Part shown: positions 33,167 to 41,650 of the stretch, one piece after another
How positions within the stretch are numbered: the first letter of the stretch is position 1
Layout of the letters: each line of letters begins with the position of its first letter
NCBI GenBank assembly: GCA_963821935.1
Contig: CAWGFM010000005.1
Coordinates: forward strand, 186,001-250,000
Source: JAOUEA01 sp963821935
GTDB taxonomy: Bacteria; Actinomycetota; UBA4738; HRBIN12
Reading direction: 5' to 3'
DNA length: 64,000 nt
Position numbers and translations under genes: made by a program
Notes under the pieces: generated by a model
Seen by the model: the letters and a program-made list of their open reading frames with translations, nothing else
Told to the model about the DNA's origin: nothing
Database searches by the model: none

Positions 33167-34017
33167 GATGTCGCTCCCGGTCGTTCGATGAACAGCCGAT
33201 ACGCATCCTCGGCCCGCGACCGGAGGCCCACCAGCGGCGGCGCGAGATACCGCCGCCTCATGCTGGACTTCATGGCCTCTCGAGCAGCCGACGGCCGTCC
33301 CACGCGGTGCTCGACATCCGTGCGTGCTCCCCCGCGGGAGCCTTCGCGATCGGCGTGGGTCTCGGCACGATACTCGTCGAGGCTCGAGGAGCCGGAGACG
33401 AATCGGTTGAGGGCGGGTTGCCATGGCGGCCCCGCGGCACGTTCGTCGATCAACGCGAAGACGGCCGCCACATGGTCCTGGGTGTGATCGAACTCGCGGA
33501 ACGTGGTCGCGAAGCGATCGTTCACACGGCCGATCACCCCACCGAAGTCCGATGTGACCTCCTCGAAGGTCGCCACCACGAAGCCGTCGCGCGCTGCCAT
33601 GAGGCGCTCATAGAAGGCGGCATACGTCTTGAGCCATTGACGGGCGGTGACCCGCGGCTGGCGGATCATCGCCGACAGGATGGTCGGTTCCGGCGCGCGC
33701 GCAGTGATCAGTGCGGGCACTCCGTCCGCCGCGGCTTCCAACAACGGAGCCACCGCGTGCATGTGATGGGCCACCCTGACATGACCGTTCTGGGCGAACT
33801 GGAAGGCGATGACCGCGAAGGTGTTCGCCGAACGCTCCATGCCGTCCACGACGAGCTCCGTCCGCGCGTCCAGCACCGACTCCGCACGCTTCCAGCGAGC
33901 CAGCGGGAGGTAGAGCGAGGGGTGCATCATGACCGAGCGTCGGAGCGCGTGTCGGGGCGACCCGACCAGCGGTCCTCGGTCGGCCGGTGCCCGGATGCGT
34001 CCGCCCGTCGCGCTCAT
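33163..34017 (-). CDS. Sulfotransferase-like protein (3)
   Basis: 284 residues. The putative PAPS loop LVVDGMERSANTFAVIAFQ (about 56-74) keeps the R-S-x-N/T-T-F pattern, but it is the most diverged of the set. The usual R-D/H-P motif is replaced by ITARAPEPTILSAM. Further on, VVATFEEVTSDFGGVIGRVNDRF matches the region before the C-terminal helix of sulfotransferases. It may have changed activity. Both ends overlap neighbours by 4 bases, so it is an integral part of the operon. Confidence 0.68.
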   Translation of the reverse strand: MSATGGRIRAPADRGPLVGSPRHALRRSVMMHPSLYLPLARWKRAESVLDARTELVVDGMERSANTFAVIAFQFAQNGHVRVAHHMHAVAPLLEAAADGVPALITARAPEPTILSAMIRQPRVTARQWLKTYAAFYERLMAARDGFVVATFEEVTSDFGGVIGRVNDRFATTFREFDHTQDHVAAVFALIDERAAGPPWQPALNRFVSGSSSLDEYRAETHADREGSRGGARTDVEHRVGRPSAAREAMKSSMRRRYLAPPLVGLRSRAEDAYRLFIERPGATS

Positions 34018-35222
34018 GTGAACCTCGCATCGATGAGGTCGCCGTAGGACTCGGAGAGGCGCCGATAGAACCCCTCGGACGTGAACCCGTCACGCACGCG
34101 AGCCGCGGCCACCGATCCCATCGACGCCCGTCGCTCCTCGTCGCCCAACAGGGCCTCGATGGCTCGCGCGAGCGAGGCGGAGTCGTCGGGGTGAACGAGC
34201 ACGCCCGACAGGCCGTCGACGATCTGCTCCCTCGGCCCACCGATGTCCGAGGCGACGACAGCTTTGCCCAGCGCCATCCCCTGTAGCACCACACCGGGGA
34301 AGGGATCGGGATGGGTCGAGCAGTGCGCGATGACATCGGCCGCGGCCATGATCTGCGGGACGTCGTCCCGGTATCCTGTGAAGGTGACGGCGGATCCGAC
34401 GCCCAGCTCGACGGGCAAGCGGCGGAGGCGTGCCGCATACCGTCGATGGTGGAGACCCTCCAGCTCGCCACCCACGATCACGAAATGAGCGTGCGGGAAC
34501 GCGGCGAGGACCGTCGGCACGGCACGGATCAGGACCTCGTGGCCTTTCGACTCGACCAACTTCGCCACCAGAACCACCAAACTGGCACGATCGCCCAGGC
34601 CGAGCTCGGCCCTGACGGTCGCGCCGCTCACGTCGGGACGGAACGCAGCGGGGTCAGGGCCGGGATCGTGGATCACCGAGATCTTCGGCGTGTCGACGCC
34701 CTGGAGGTGGAACACCTCCTGCTCGACCGATGCCGAGACGGCGATGATCTCGCTGGACAGACCGGCGACGATCCTGGGTAGCACCTTCCTCAGCGGGATC
34801 GGCCACGACGAGATGTCTGCCCGGACGTGCCACACGCACGGCACGCCCGCGAGGCGTGCCGCGATGCCGCCGTAGACATCCAGGATCTCGTTCACGTGCA
34901 CGACGGACACGCCCTCCCGCCGGATGATCCTGGCGAGCCGGCACGCCGAACGGACCGTCTCGACCAGGTCGCGGGCGTAGCTCGTGGCCGATCGCCCGCG
35001 CTTCGGACGCGGGAGCCGCAAGGCATAGGTGCGCACGCGGCCGTTCCCGTTCATCGGGGGTGAGCCTGCCTCGTTCGACAGCACGAAGATGGGGCGATAC
35101 CCCCAGTTCCCGATCTCGTTCCCCATGTCGAACAGGCACCGCAGCGCGCCACCCTGTCCGTCCGAGTCGGCCGAGGTGTACAGCACCCTCCGCTCCTGCG
35201 CGGCGTTCACCGTCGCCGTCAT
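34014..35222 (-). CDS. Glycosyltransferase, GT4-like
   Basis: 402 residues, GT-B fold. The N-lobe starts RRVLYTSADSDGQGGALRCLFDM and contains VSVVHVNEILDVYGG. The C-lobe has LVVLVAKLVESKGHEVLIRAV, AHFVIVGGELEG and CSTHPDPFPGVVLQGMALGK, where the family E-x7-E appears as D-x7-Q. It transfers a sugar from a nucleotide donor to the growing lipid-linked glycan. Start ATGA overlap with the sulfotransferase upstream. Confidence 0.88.
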   Translation of the reverse strand: MTATVNAAQERRVLYTSADSDGQGGALRCLFDMGNEIGNWGYRPIFVLSNEAGSPPMNGNGRVRTYALRLPRPKRGRSATSYARDLVETVRSACRLARIIRREGVSVVHVNEILDVYGGIAARLAGVPCVWHVRADISSWPIPLRKVLPRIVAGLSSEIIAVSASVEQEVFHLQGVDTPKISVIHDPGPDPAAFRPDVSGATVRAELGLGDRASLVVLVAKLVESKGHEVLIRAVPTVLAAFPHAHFVIVGGELEGLHHRRYAARLRRLPVELGVGSAVTFTGYRDDVPQIMAAADVIAHCSTHPDPFPGVVLQGMALGKAVVASDIGGPREQIVDGLSGVLVHPDDSASLARAIEALLGDEERRASMGSVAAARVRDGFTSEGFYRRLSESYGDLIDARFT

Positions 35223-35983
35223 GGATACGCTCGAACGCCGTACCTCGTCGCCAGCTCGAGGTAGTAGGCGCGGTCGGCTTCGTCGAAATAATCGAGCCAC
35301 TGGCCTGACGATCCGGACCGGAAGAACAGGCCTTCCGGGGCGGCGGAGGGCGTGCGCTGCATCTCGGCCGACTGAAGGCTCCGGAAGCTCGACCGAGCGA
35401 TCGCCTCGTCGAGCAGGTCGCCGTGACCCCTCACCCCCAAGGTGCCGAGCATGCGCCCGAACTCCTGATGCGGGTCGGCCAGCATCTCCTCGTATCGAAG
35501 GACGAGGCTCGCGTGCGATCGCCACGAGGAGAAGTGCTTGAACCAGTTCTCCAGCCCGTGGCGATGATCACGGATGAATCGATCGAAGGGCTCGGTGAAC
35601 TCTGCTCGCTTGTCCCGGATCAGGTGGTAGCGGGACACCATCACATCGCGGGGGTCGCGGATGATGATGATCGCGGTTCGGTTCCTGAACGCCGGCGAGT
35701 ATCGATGATGGGTCTTGACCACGCGCGGCATCGTGGGATGCCGCCACCGGCGGAACAAGTTGTTGGCGCCCAACGCCGGCATCGTCGCATCCAGGACCGG
35801 CTCGACGTCTCGACCGTTCCATTCGTTGAGGCTGATGAGGTTGCACAGCACGTGGCGCGTCCATGTGGTCCCGGAGCGGGGGAAGCTCGCGAGCAGGACA
35901 TCGTCCTTGCGAAGGGCCAGGACGCCGGCTCCGAGCAACACGTAGCGCTCGGACGACGAGCGCGATTCAACCGGCGTAGGCAT
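35219..35983 (-). CDS. Sulfotransferase (4)
   Basis: 254 residues from the ATG at 35983, which lies inside the end of the upstream glycosyltransferase (17-base overlap). The PAPS loop is LLASFPRSGTTWTRHVL at about 30-46, close to the family consensus. The 3'-phosphate motif is IIIIRDPRDVMVSRYHL near 104-120. The C-terminus has FFRSGSSGQWLDYF, the counterpart of the RKGxxGDW block. Shorter than the other sulfotransferases here, but complete in motifs. It is likely to act on the same polymer or lipid. Confidence 0.87.
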   Translation of the reverse strand: MPTPVESRSSSERYVLLGAGVLALRKDDVLLASFPRSGTTWTRHVLCNLISLNEWNGRDVEPVLDATMPALGANNLFRRWRHPTMPRVVKTHHRYSPAFRNRTAIIIIRDPRDVMVSRYHLIRDKRAEFTEPFDRFIRDHRHGLENWFKHFSSWRSHASLVLRYEEMLADPHQEFGRMLGTLGVRGHGDLLDEAIARSSFRSLQSAEMQRTPSAAPEGLFFRSGSSGQWLDYFDEADRAYYLELATRYGVRAYP

Positions 35984-37145
35984 GCGTGTCCGATCGGTAG
36001 AGCTCCCGGTACGCCGCAACCGACGCTGCAAGGGTGAACGGCGAGGTCGCGAAGCGCTCTCGCCTCCGGCTCCTCGCGTGCTCGTCCTGTCCATCGAGCG
36101 CCTGGACCAGGTGTTCGGCATGCCGCGCGCTGTCGTTCGGTGGCGCCATCGAGACATCGCCGGGGAAGAACGAGGCGATCTCTCGCATCGAGGGGATATC
36201 GCTGGAGACGAGCGGGAGCCCCGCGGCGAGGGCCTCGAGCGGGGCGCCAGGAAGCCCCTCCCAGGCCGACGGGAAGAGGAACACGTCCGACGCCATCAGG
36301 AGCCGCGGGACATCGTTCCTGTTGCTGACGAGGACACACGCGTCGCGAAGTCCGAGCCGGCTGATCCGGCGCTCGACGTCGGCGCGCGTGGTCCCTGCAC
36401 CGATCAGCAGCAATCGTGCGGTGGGGACCTGGTCGTGGAGCAGCCGCATGGCCTCCAGGACGGCCGCGTGGTTCTTCTGCGCGCTCAGCCGGCCCACATG
36501 AACCACGATGCGGCTCTCCGCCGGCCACCCGAACTCCTCGCGCACGCCTCCGGGATCGGCCGGACCATGGAACGGATCGAGGTCGGTGCCGTTGTAGACG
36601 ACCGTGGCGTTGCAGACCGCCTGCCATCGGCCGGGAAGCACGCTGTCGAGGGCACTGCGCGAGACCGCGATGACCCGCGTCGCGTGGCGCGCGATCAGCG
36701 AGCGCATGACCCAGATGAACAGACGGTTGGACAGGACCGCACGCACGAGGCTCGATCGAGCGGACTGGCCGGGGTCGCCGATCGCATTGTGGATGGTGAC
36801 GATCCGCACGGGTACCCGCCGGAGCCTGCCGACCCACACGAGCAGGCCGCTCAACAGCTGAGGCTCGGTGTTGATCACGTCGTACGCGCGATCGCGGAGC
36901 AGGCGCGCGAACGCGAACGGGAACCTCGCCGAACGGATGGAGACCTCCCGGGTCGAGCCCCCCAGCCGTTCGACGTCAGCCTGGATCTCGTTCGGCCCCA
37001 GACCGATGGAACACAGATCGAACTCGATCCTGTCGGCGTGTCGGAGCTCTCGGCAGACCTCCAGCGAGCGGAGCTGGGCGCCGGCCCGCTCCAGGCTGCC
37101 GAACACGAACAACAGCCGCGTCCCATGGCTGAGCCGTCCGGTCAC
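35967..37145 (-). CDS. Glycosyltransferase family 4
   Basis: 392 residues from the GTG at 37145, overlapping the polymerase stop by 4 bases. The N-lobe begins TRLLFVFGSLERAGAQLRSLEV, a form common in GT4 enzymes. The C-lobe has VVHVGRLSAQKNHAAVLEAM, ARLLLIGAGTTR, DVFLFPSAWEGLPGAPLEAL with an intact E-x7-E, and PLVSSDIPSMREI. It is a retaining nucleotide-sugar glycosyltransferase acting on the cytosolic side. Confidence 0.92.
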   Translation of the reverse strand: MTGRLSHGTRLLFVFGSLERAGAQLRSLEVCRELRHADRIEFDLCSIGLGPNEIQADVERLGGSTREVSIRSARFPFAFARLLRDRAYDVINTEPQLLSGLLVWVGRLRRVPVRIVTIHNAIGDPGQSARSSLVRAVLSNRLFIWVMRSLIARHATRVIAVSRSALDSVLPGRWQAVCNATVVYNGTDLDPFHGPADPGGVREEFGWPAESRIVVHVGRLSAQKNHAAVLEAMRLLHDQVPTARLLLIGAGTTRADVERRISRLGLRDACVLVSNRNDVPRLLMASDVFLFPSAWEGLPGAPLEALAAGLPLVSSDIPSMREIASFFPGDVSMAPPNDSARHAEHLVQALDGQDEHARSRRRERFATSPFTLAASVAAYRELYRSDTHAYAG

Positions 37146-38710
37146 GGCTGCGCCCTTTCCTGCAGGGCGACCGATCGGTCGGACGGTGCGAACGCGCGTG
37201 CCGGCAGAGCGCGGAACAGGGCCGGCACGAGGTAGACGAGCACCCAGCCCCATGCGAGCGCTCGGACCAGGAGCGCCGAGGAGTTCCTGACCCAGACCAG
37301 CGTCTCGGACATGACGATCAGACTGAACGCGATCGTGCGGGCGTCCCAGGTCTTGGACGAGACGTACCGCCAGAGTCTGGTGAGGCCCCATCCCATGAGG
37401 ACGTAGAGGGCGATGACCCCGGCCGCGCCGAACTGCAGGTAGGCCTCCGCGACCTGCAGGTAGCCCGGTCCGGCCGTGCGCCCCGGTGCCAGGTAGGACA
37501 ACACCCATTGGCTGGGCGGGAACGTGCGTGGGTCCACGTCGAGTGTCTTCAGCAGGACCGAGCGGAACGGTATCGATACGACGAGCGAGCTGAGGTAGTC
37601 GCTCCCGTAGTGGAAGGACTCCTCCTGTGGCACAACCTTCACGGTCGCCATGAGTGTCTGATAGCTGCCCGCGGTCGTGATGAGGAAGCCTCCGAGGAAC
37701 CCCTCACCGTAGGTGTTCGTCGCCTCGACCTGGTTCGTCGCCGCCATCTCGAATACGTTGCCCGACCATTCGGAAACGGGCACCGTTCGCAGGTTCAAGA
37801 TCAGTGGCATGAGGAAGGCGATCAGCACCGCGACCGCCAGGGTCCGTCCCCAGCTGATCCGACAGCCGCGAAGGACCAACCCGCATGCGATGACGATGAT
37901 GGCCGCGAGCGGTCCGCTGCGGTCCCCGATGCCCAGCATGATCGCCAGGGCAGGGATGGCCAGCAGCACGACCAGCAGGCGGGAACGACGATCGTTGCTG
38001 GTGGCCGTCAAGATCAAGAGGGACCAGGGCAGCAACCGAGAGAGCGAGACGCCAGCGAGCTGGGAGATCTCTCCGGCTCGCTTCGCACCGTGGAAGGCGT
38101 GATACCCGCCTTCGATCGCGAAGGTCAGGGCGCCCCCCGTGAGTGAGGCCGCGGCGATCAGCACCATGGCCAGCCCGTACAGCGCGTACCCCAAGCGCCG
38201 CAGCACGAGCTGATCGGCGTCCACGTGATCGTGCCGTTCGACATGAGCAGCGCCACGGCCCGGGACAGGCGACCGCATCAGCATCGCCCCCAGCAGGAAG
38301 GAAGAGAACGCCAACGCGACGACGGGCATCCCGACGAGCGTGCTTCGCAGGTCGATCCACTCCCAATCTCGGAACGCCTCCGCGCCTTGGAACTGGTACA
38401 GCAGGAGGGGGCTGCAGGTGAACATGAACGTCACGACCAGCAGCAGGGACGGGAAGGACAGCAGCGGCAGGTGTTGCACGTAGAGGACCAGCACGATCAC
38501 GAGCAGGCAGAACAGGACGGTCACCAGGGCAGAAGAGCGCAGATCACCGATGGGGAGCGGCTCGTGCGTCAAGACGAGCATCCCGAGCCCGATCGTCGAC
38601 ACGATCGCGAGGCAGGCCACGGCCATACGGATGTATTCCCGGAAGACCCACTCGTCCGTGAGTCCACGCTCGCCTGGGCTCCCGTGGTGCTCGACGGGGA
38701 TACGCTCCAA
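37142..38710 (-). CDS. Polysaccharide repeat-unit polymerase (Wzy-like)
   Basis: 522 residues with about 11-12 membrane helices. I chose the TTG at 38710 because GAGGAG lies 6 bases upstream; an ATG at 38626 is the alternative. Helices run from MAVACLAIVSTIGLGMLVL; a long external loop at about 330-410 (NVFEMAATNQVEATNTYGEG, HYGSDYLSSL) precedes the last helices, the layout of O-antigen polymerases. It would join lipid-linked repeats outside the membrane. It is the first gene of the ten-gene minus-strand operon that ends at 27473. Confidence 0.82.
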   Translation of the reverse strand: MERIPVEHHGSPGERGLTDEWVFREYIRMAVACLAIVSTIGLGMLVLTHEPLPIGDLRSSALVTVLFCLLVIVLVLYVQHLPLLSFPSLLLVVTFMFTCSPLLLYQFQGAEAFRDWEWIDLRSTLVGMPVVALAFSSFLLGAMLMRSPVPGRGAAHVERHDHVDADQLVLRRLGYALYGLAMVLIAAASLTGGALTFAIEGGYHAFHGAKRAGEISQLAGVSLSRLLPWSLLILTATSNDRRSRLLVVLLAIPALAIMLGIGDRSGPLAAIIVIACGLVLRGCRISWGRTLAVAVLIAFLMPLILNLRTVPVSEWSGNVFEMAATNQVEATNTYGEGFLGGFLITTAGSYQTLMATVKVVPQEESFHYGSDYLSSLVVSIPFRSVLLKTLDVDPRTFPPSQWVLSYLAPGRTAGPGYLQVAEAYLQFGAAGVIALYVLMGWGLTRLWRYVSSKTWDARTIAFSLIVMSETLVWVRNSSALLVRALAWGWVLVYLVPALFRALPARAFAPSDRSVALQERAQP

Positions 38711-39040
38711 CCTGACTCCTCGCTCTTCCGAATGGCTCGGCCGAACAGCCCCGGCGGGACCGCAGGCGCGGCTTCGATACTGGGAACGAAAGCGACGACG
38801 GTCGTCGCCCACACGGGCCACGATCCGTACCGCGCGCTGCGTAGAGGCTGACTGCTGGATCGCGGTCGCCGTACGACCCCGTCCACGTCCCCGCCCGGAA
38901 GTCCCGCCCCCGCATGCATCTGGCTACGTCGTCTGCATGGCGAGAAATGCCTGCTCGCTCCCTAGACTCCGACGTTCAGCGTTGCTTGATGCGGAATCAC
39001 TCCCGTAGGCCGAGACGTGGAGAGCGGCTTGGAGACTCAG
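38711..39040. other. Divergent control region between the two polysaccharide operons
   Basis: 330 bp between the minus-strand polymerase start and the plus-strand Wzz/kinase start. I see no gene in it. Possible plus-strand -10 hexamers are TAGACT (38963-38968) and TAGGCC (39006-39011, with TTGCTT 18 bases upstream), both weak. GGAG sits 8 bases before the ATG at 39041. Any shared regulator of the two operons would be expected to bind here. Confidence 0.5.
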
Positions 39041-40660
39041 ATGATGCGAACGGCGGAACCCCGGACCGCGACGCCCGGCGTGAGAGATCTGATCGCGATC
39101 CTGGCCCGCCGGAGATGGGTCATCCTGATGGTGGCACTGCCCGTCATCGCCGTTTCGATCCTCTATTCCTACTCGCGAACGCCGGCCTACTTGGCGAGCA
39201 CGGGAGTCTTGGTCCGGCCGGCGCTGACGAGCCTGACGCTCGGATCTCGGACCCCCGACCTCGACGCCCAGACGGAGTCGAGCCTGGCCACGTCGGTCGC
39301 GGTGGCGACGCTGGCGCAGGGATTGATGGGCACCTCCGAGTCACCGGAACAGCTGCTCCGGAAGGTGTCGGCCAACATGGTCAGCGGCACGCAGTTCTTG
39401 ACGATCTCGTTCACCGATCCTGACCCGGCGACCGCCCAGCAGGGCGCCGAAGCGTTCAGTGAGGCCTACCTCCAGTACCGCGAACAGCAGGCACAAGAGG
39501 TCGTGCAGCGACAGACGGACGCCATCGCCGGTGAGCTCGAGATCGTGCGGGAACAGTTGCAGGCGGTCTCTGAGCGTCTGCGATCACTGGCCCCGGGTGC
39601 CCCGGCGCGGCTGAACTTCCAATCCAAGTTCGAGGTCTTGAGTGGGAGCCAGCTGTTCCTTCAGAACCAGTTGGTCTCGCTCTTGAGCGTCACCACCGAT
39701 CCGGGGGAGGTCGTGGACCCGGCCAGCCTGCCGGCGTCACCAGCCACGCCGCGCCACGAGTTCGACATCGCTCTCGGGATCATGCTCGGTCTCGGTCTGG
39801 GCTTCGCGGCGGCGCTGATCAGGGAGCGCAGCAGTGACGCGGTCCGGTCGCCCGCCGAGCTCGAGGCGAAGCTGGGGATCCCGGTGCTCGGGTCCATCCC
39901 CAAGACGAGTGGTCTGAGCGGCGAACGGACACTCGTCGTCGCGAAAGGACAGCGAACGATCACCGCCGACGCCTACCGGAGGCTCCGGACCGGCGTGGTC
40001 GGCATCGCCGCATCTTCCGACAAGACGATCCTGATCGCGAGCGCCGTCCGCGGTGAAGGCAGGACCGCCATGGTCGCCAACCTCGGCGCGGCGTATGCGG
40101 AGATCGGACGGCGCGTCATCGTGGTGTCCGCCGATCTGCGCAGACCAGGACTGCAGCGGATCTTCCCGGCGAACGAGCACACCGGGCTGAGCCAAGGACT
40201 GACCGACGACATCGGCGCTTGGGAGTTGGTGCAGGAAACCGGGATCCCGAACCTACGGTTCGTGCCGACCGGCGCGTCATCGAACCAGATCGAGCCCGTC
40301 AACCTGCTCCAGAGCGATCGCATGCGAGAGCTCTTGGCCATGTGGGCCGGCGATGCCGACGTCATCCTGCTCGATAGTCCCCCGGTGCTTGGCGTGCCCG
40401 ACTCGCTCGTGCTCGCTCGCATGGTGGATGGGGTGCTGTTCCTCGCCAACGCAGAGACGAGCAGTTGGGGCGATGTCCTCATGGCGCGAGATGAGATGGA
40501 ACGAGCGGGAGGGCGATTGCTCGCCGGCGTGATGAACGAGGTCACCGTCTCGAGACGAGACCGCCGGGCCTGGAAGGCAGGGATGGCACCCAGGCCACGC
40601 GGCACCTCGCCTCGACCCGCTCCACCCAAGCGTCGGGATCCCGTTCGTCAGGAGCTGTGA
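39041..40660 (+). CDS. Wzz-type chain-length protein fused to a tyrosine-kinase-like ATPase
   Basis: 539 residues from the ATG with GGAG upstream. The N-terminal Wzz part has two membrane helices (about 23-45 and 240-260) around a coiled extracytoplasmic domain. The cytosolic BY-kinase-like domain has Walker A-prime VIVVSADLRRPGL and Walker B ADVILLDSPPVLG. The Walker A reads SAVRGEGRTAM: Arg341 replaces the usual Lys. The C-terminal tail is Pro/Arg-rich with no tyrosine cluster. Normal BY-kinases set polymer length through ATP-driven phosphorylation of that cluster, so this one may only bind nucleotide or act differently. Confidence 0.87.
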   Translation: MMRTAEPRTATPGVRDLIAILARRRWVILMVALPVIAVSILYSYSRTPAYLASTGVLVRPALTSLTLGSRTPDLDAQTESSLATSVAVATLAQGLMGTSESPEQLLRKVSANMVSGTQFLTISFTDPDPATAQQGAEAFSEAYLQYREQQAQEVVQRQTDAIAGELEIVREQLQAVSERLRSLAPGAPARLNFQSKFEVLSGSQLFLQNQLVSLLSVTTDPGEVVDPASLPASPATPRHEFDIALGIMLGLGLGFAAALIRERSSDAVRSPAELEAKLGIPVLGSIPKTSGLSGERTLVVAKGQRTITADAYRRLRTGVVGIAASSDKTILIASAVRGEGRTAMVANLGAAYAEIGRRVIVVSADLRRPGLQRIFPANEHTGLSQGLTDDIGAWELVQETGIPNLRFVPTGASSNQIEPVNLLQSDRMRELLAMWAGDADVILLDSPPVLGVPDSLVLARMVDGVLFLANAETSSWGDVLMARDEMERAGGRLLAGVMNEVTVSRRDRRAWKAGMAPRPRGTSPRPAPPKRRDPVRQEL

Positions 40661-40675
40661 ACCCGGCATGAGACG

Positions 40676-41650
40676 ATGCACCTGACCCACGACCGCACGC
40701 CGCGCACGGAGCAATCACTCGGGCGGCCACGCGTCGTCTCGATCATCGGGTCGGGCCGCAGCGGCTCGACCATCCTCGACATCCTCCTCGGGAGCCACAC
40801 CAACATCGAAGGGGTGGGAGCGCTCTCCAAACTCCCACGCTCAGGCTGGACCCCCGATGAGGACCGGCGATGCTCCTGCGGTGCCCCGATCCATGCCTGT
40901 CCCTACTGGATCGACGTCCATGAGCGATGGATCGAGACCGTCGGAGCCGATGGCCTCGAGCGTTACATCGGCCTCCAGGATCGGTTCGAGCATTCATCGC
41001 GGCGGTGGCCACGGGTGCTGTTCGAGGACCACGTACCGTCGGCCGCGTTCCGTTCGTACGCCGAGATGACGGCGGCGCTGTATCGGTCGATCAGCGATGT
41101 GAGCGGCAAGCCCGTGATCTTGGATTCGTCCAAGAAGCCCATCCGGACGTACGCGCTGCTCGCCACCGGCACCATCGATGTTCGCGTGCTGCATCTCGTC
41201 CGGGACGGGCGGGGCGTCGTGTGGTCGAGGTCGAAGTCGCTTCCCCGGGACGTCGAGGCCGGCGTGCCCTCCGAGCGCCCCTCCACGCCACCCTGGCGCA
41301 CGACGCTCCATTGGACCCAAGCGAACATCGAGAGCGAATGGGTGACACGGCGAGCGGGCAGTGCCAACGCATCCCGCATCACGTATGAATCACTCGTCGA
41401 CATGCCGGGCGCGCTCCTGCAGCGCATCGCACCGGTCCTGGGAGAGGATCTCGCCGAGTTGACTGCCGGTCTCGGCTCCGAGCGCGCCATGAGTGCCGGG
41501 CACCGGGTGGGCGGCAACCGCATGCGATTCTCCGGCACCGTCCGGCTGCGTCCGGATCTGGAGTGGACGACCAAGCTGCCCGCGGGCGATGGCGAGACGT
41601 TCTGGCGCATGGCTGGCTGGCTGGCGCGCCGATACGGCTACGTTCGATGA
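40676..41650 (+). CDS. Sulfotransferase (5)
   Basis: 324 residues. The PAPS loop is VVSIIGSGRSGSTILDILLG at 20-39, of the SGRSGST type. The 3'-phosphate region is VLHLVRDGRGVVWSRSKS near 178-195. CSCGAPIHACPYW at about 64-76 is a four-Cys/His cluster that may bind zinc, seen in some bacterial sulfotransferases of this type. It begins 15 bp after the Wzz/kinase gene and overlaps the next glycosyltransferase by 4 bases. Confidence 0.87.
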   Translation: MHLTHDRTPRTEQSLGRPRVVSIIGSGRSGSTILDILLGSHTNIEGVGALSKLPRSGWTPDEDRRCSCGAPIHACPYWIDVHERWIETVGADGLERYIGLQDRFEHSSRRWPRVLFEDHVPSAAFRSYAEMTAALYRSISDVSGKPVILDSSKKPIRTYALLATGTIDVRVLHLVRDGRGVVWSRSKSLPRDVEAGVPSERPSTPPWRTTLHWTQANIESEWVTRRAGSANASRITYESLVDMPGALLQRIAPVLGEDLAELTAGLGSERAMSAGHRVGGNRMRFSGTVRLRPDLEWTTKLPAGDGETFWRMAGWLARRYGYVR

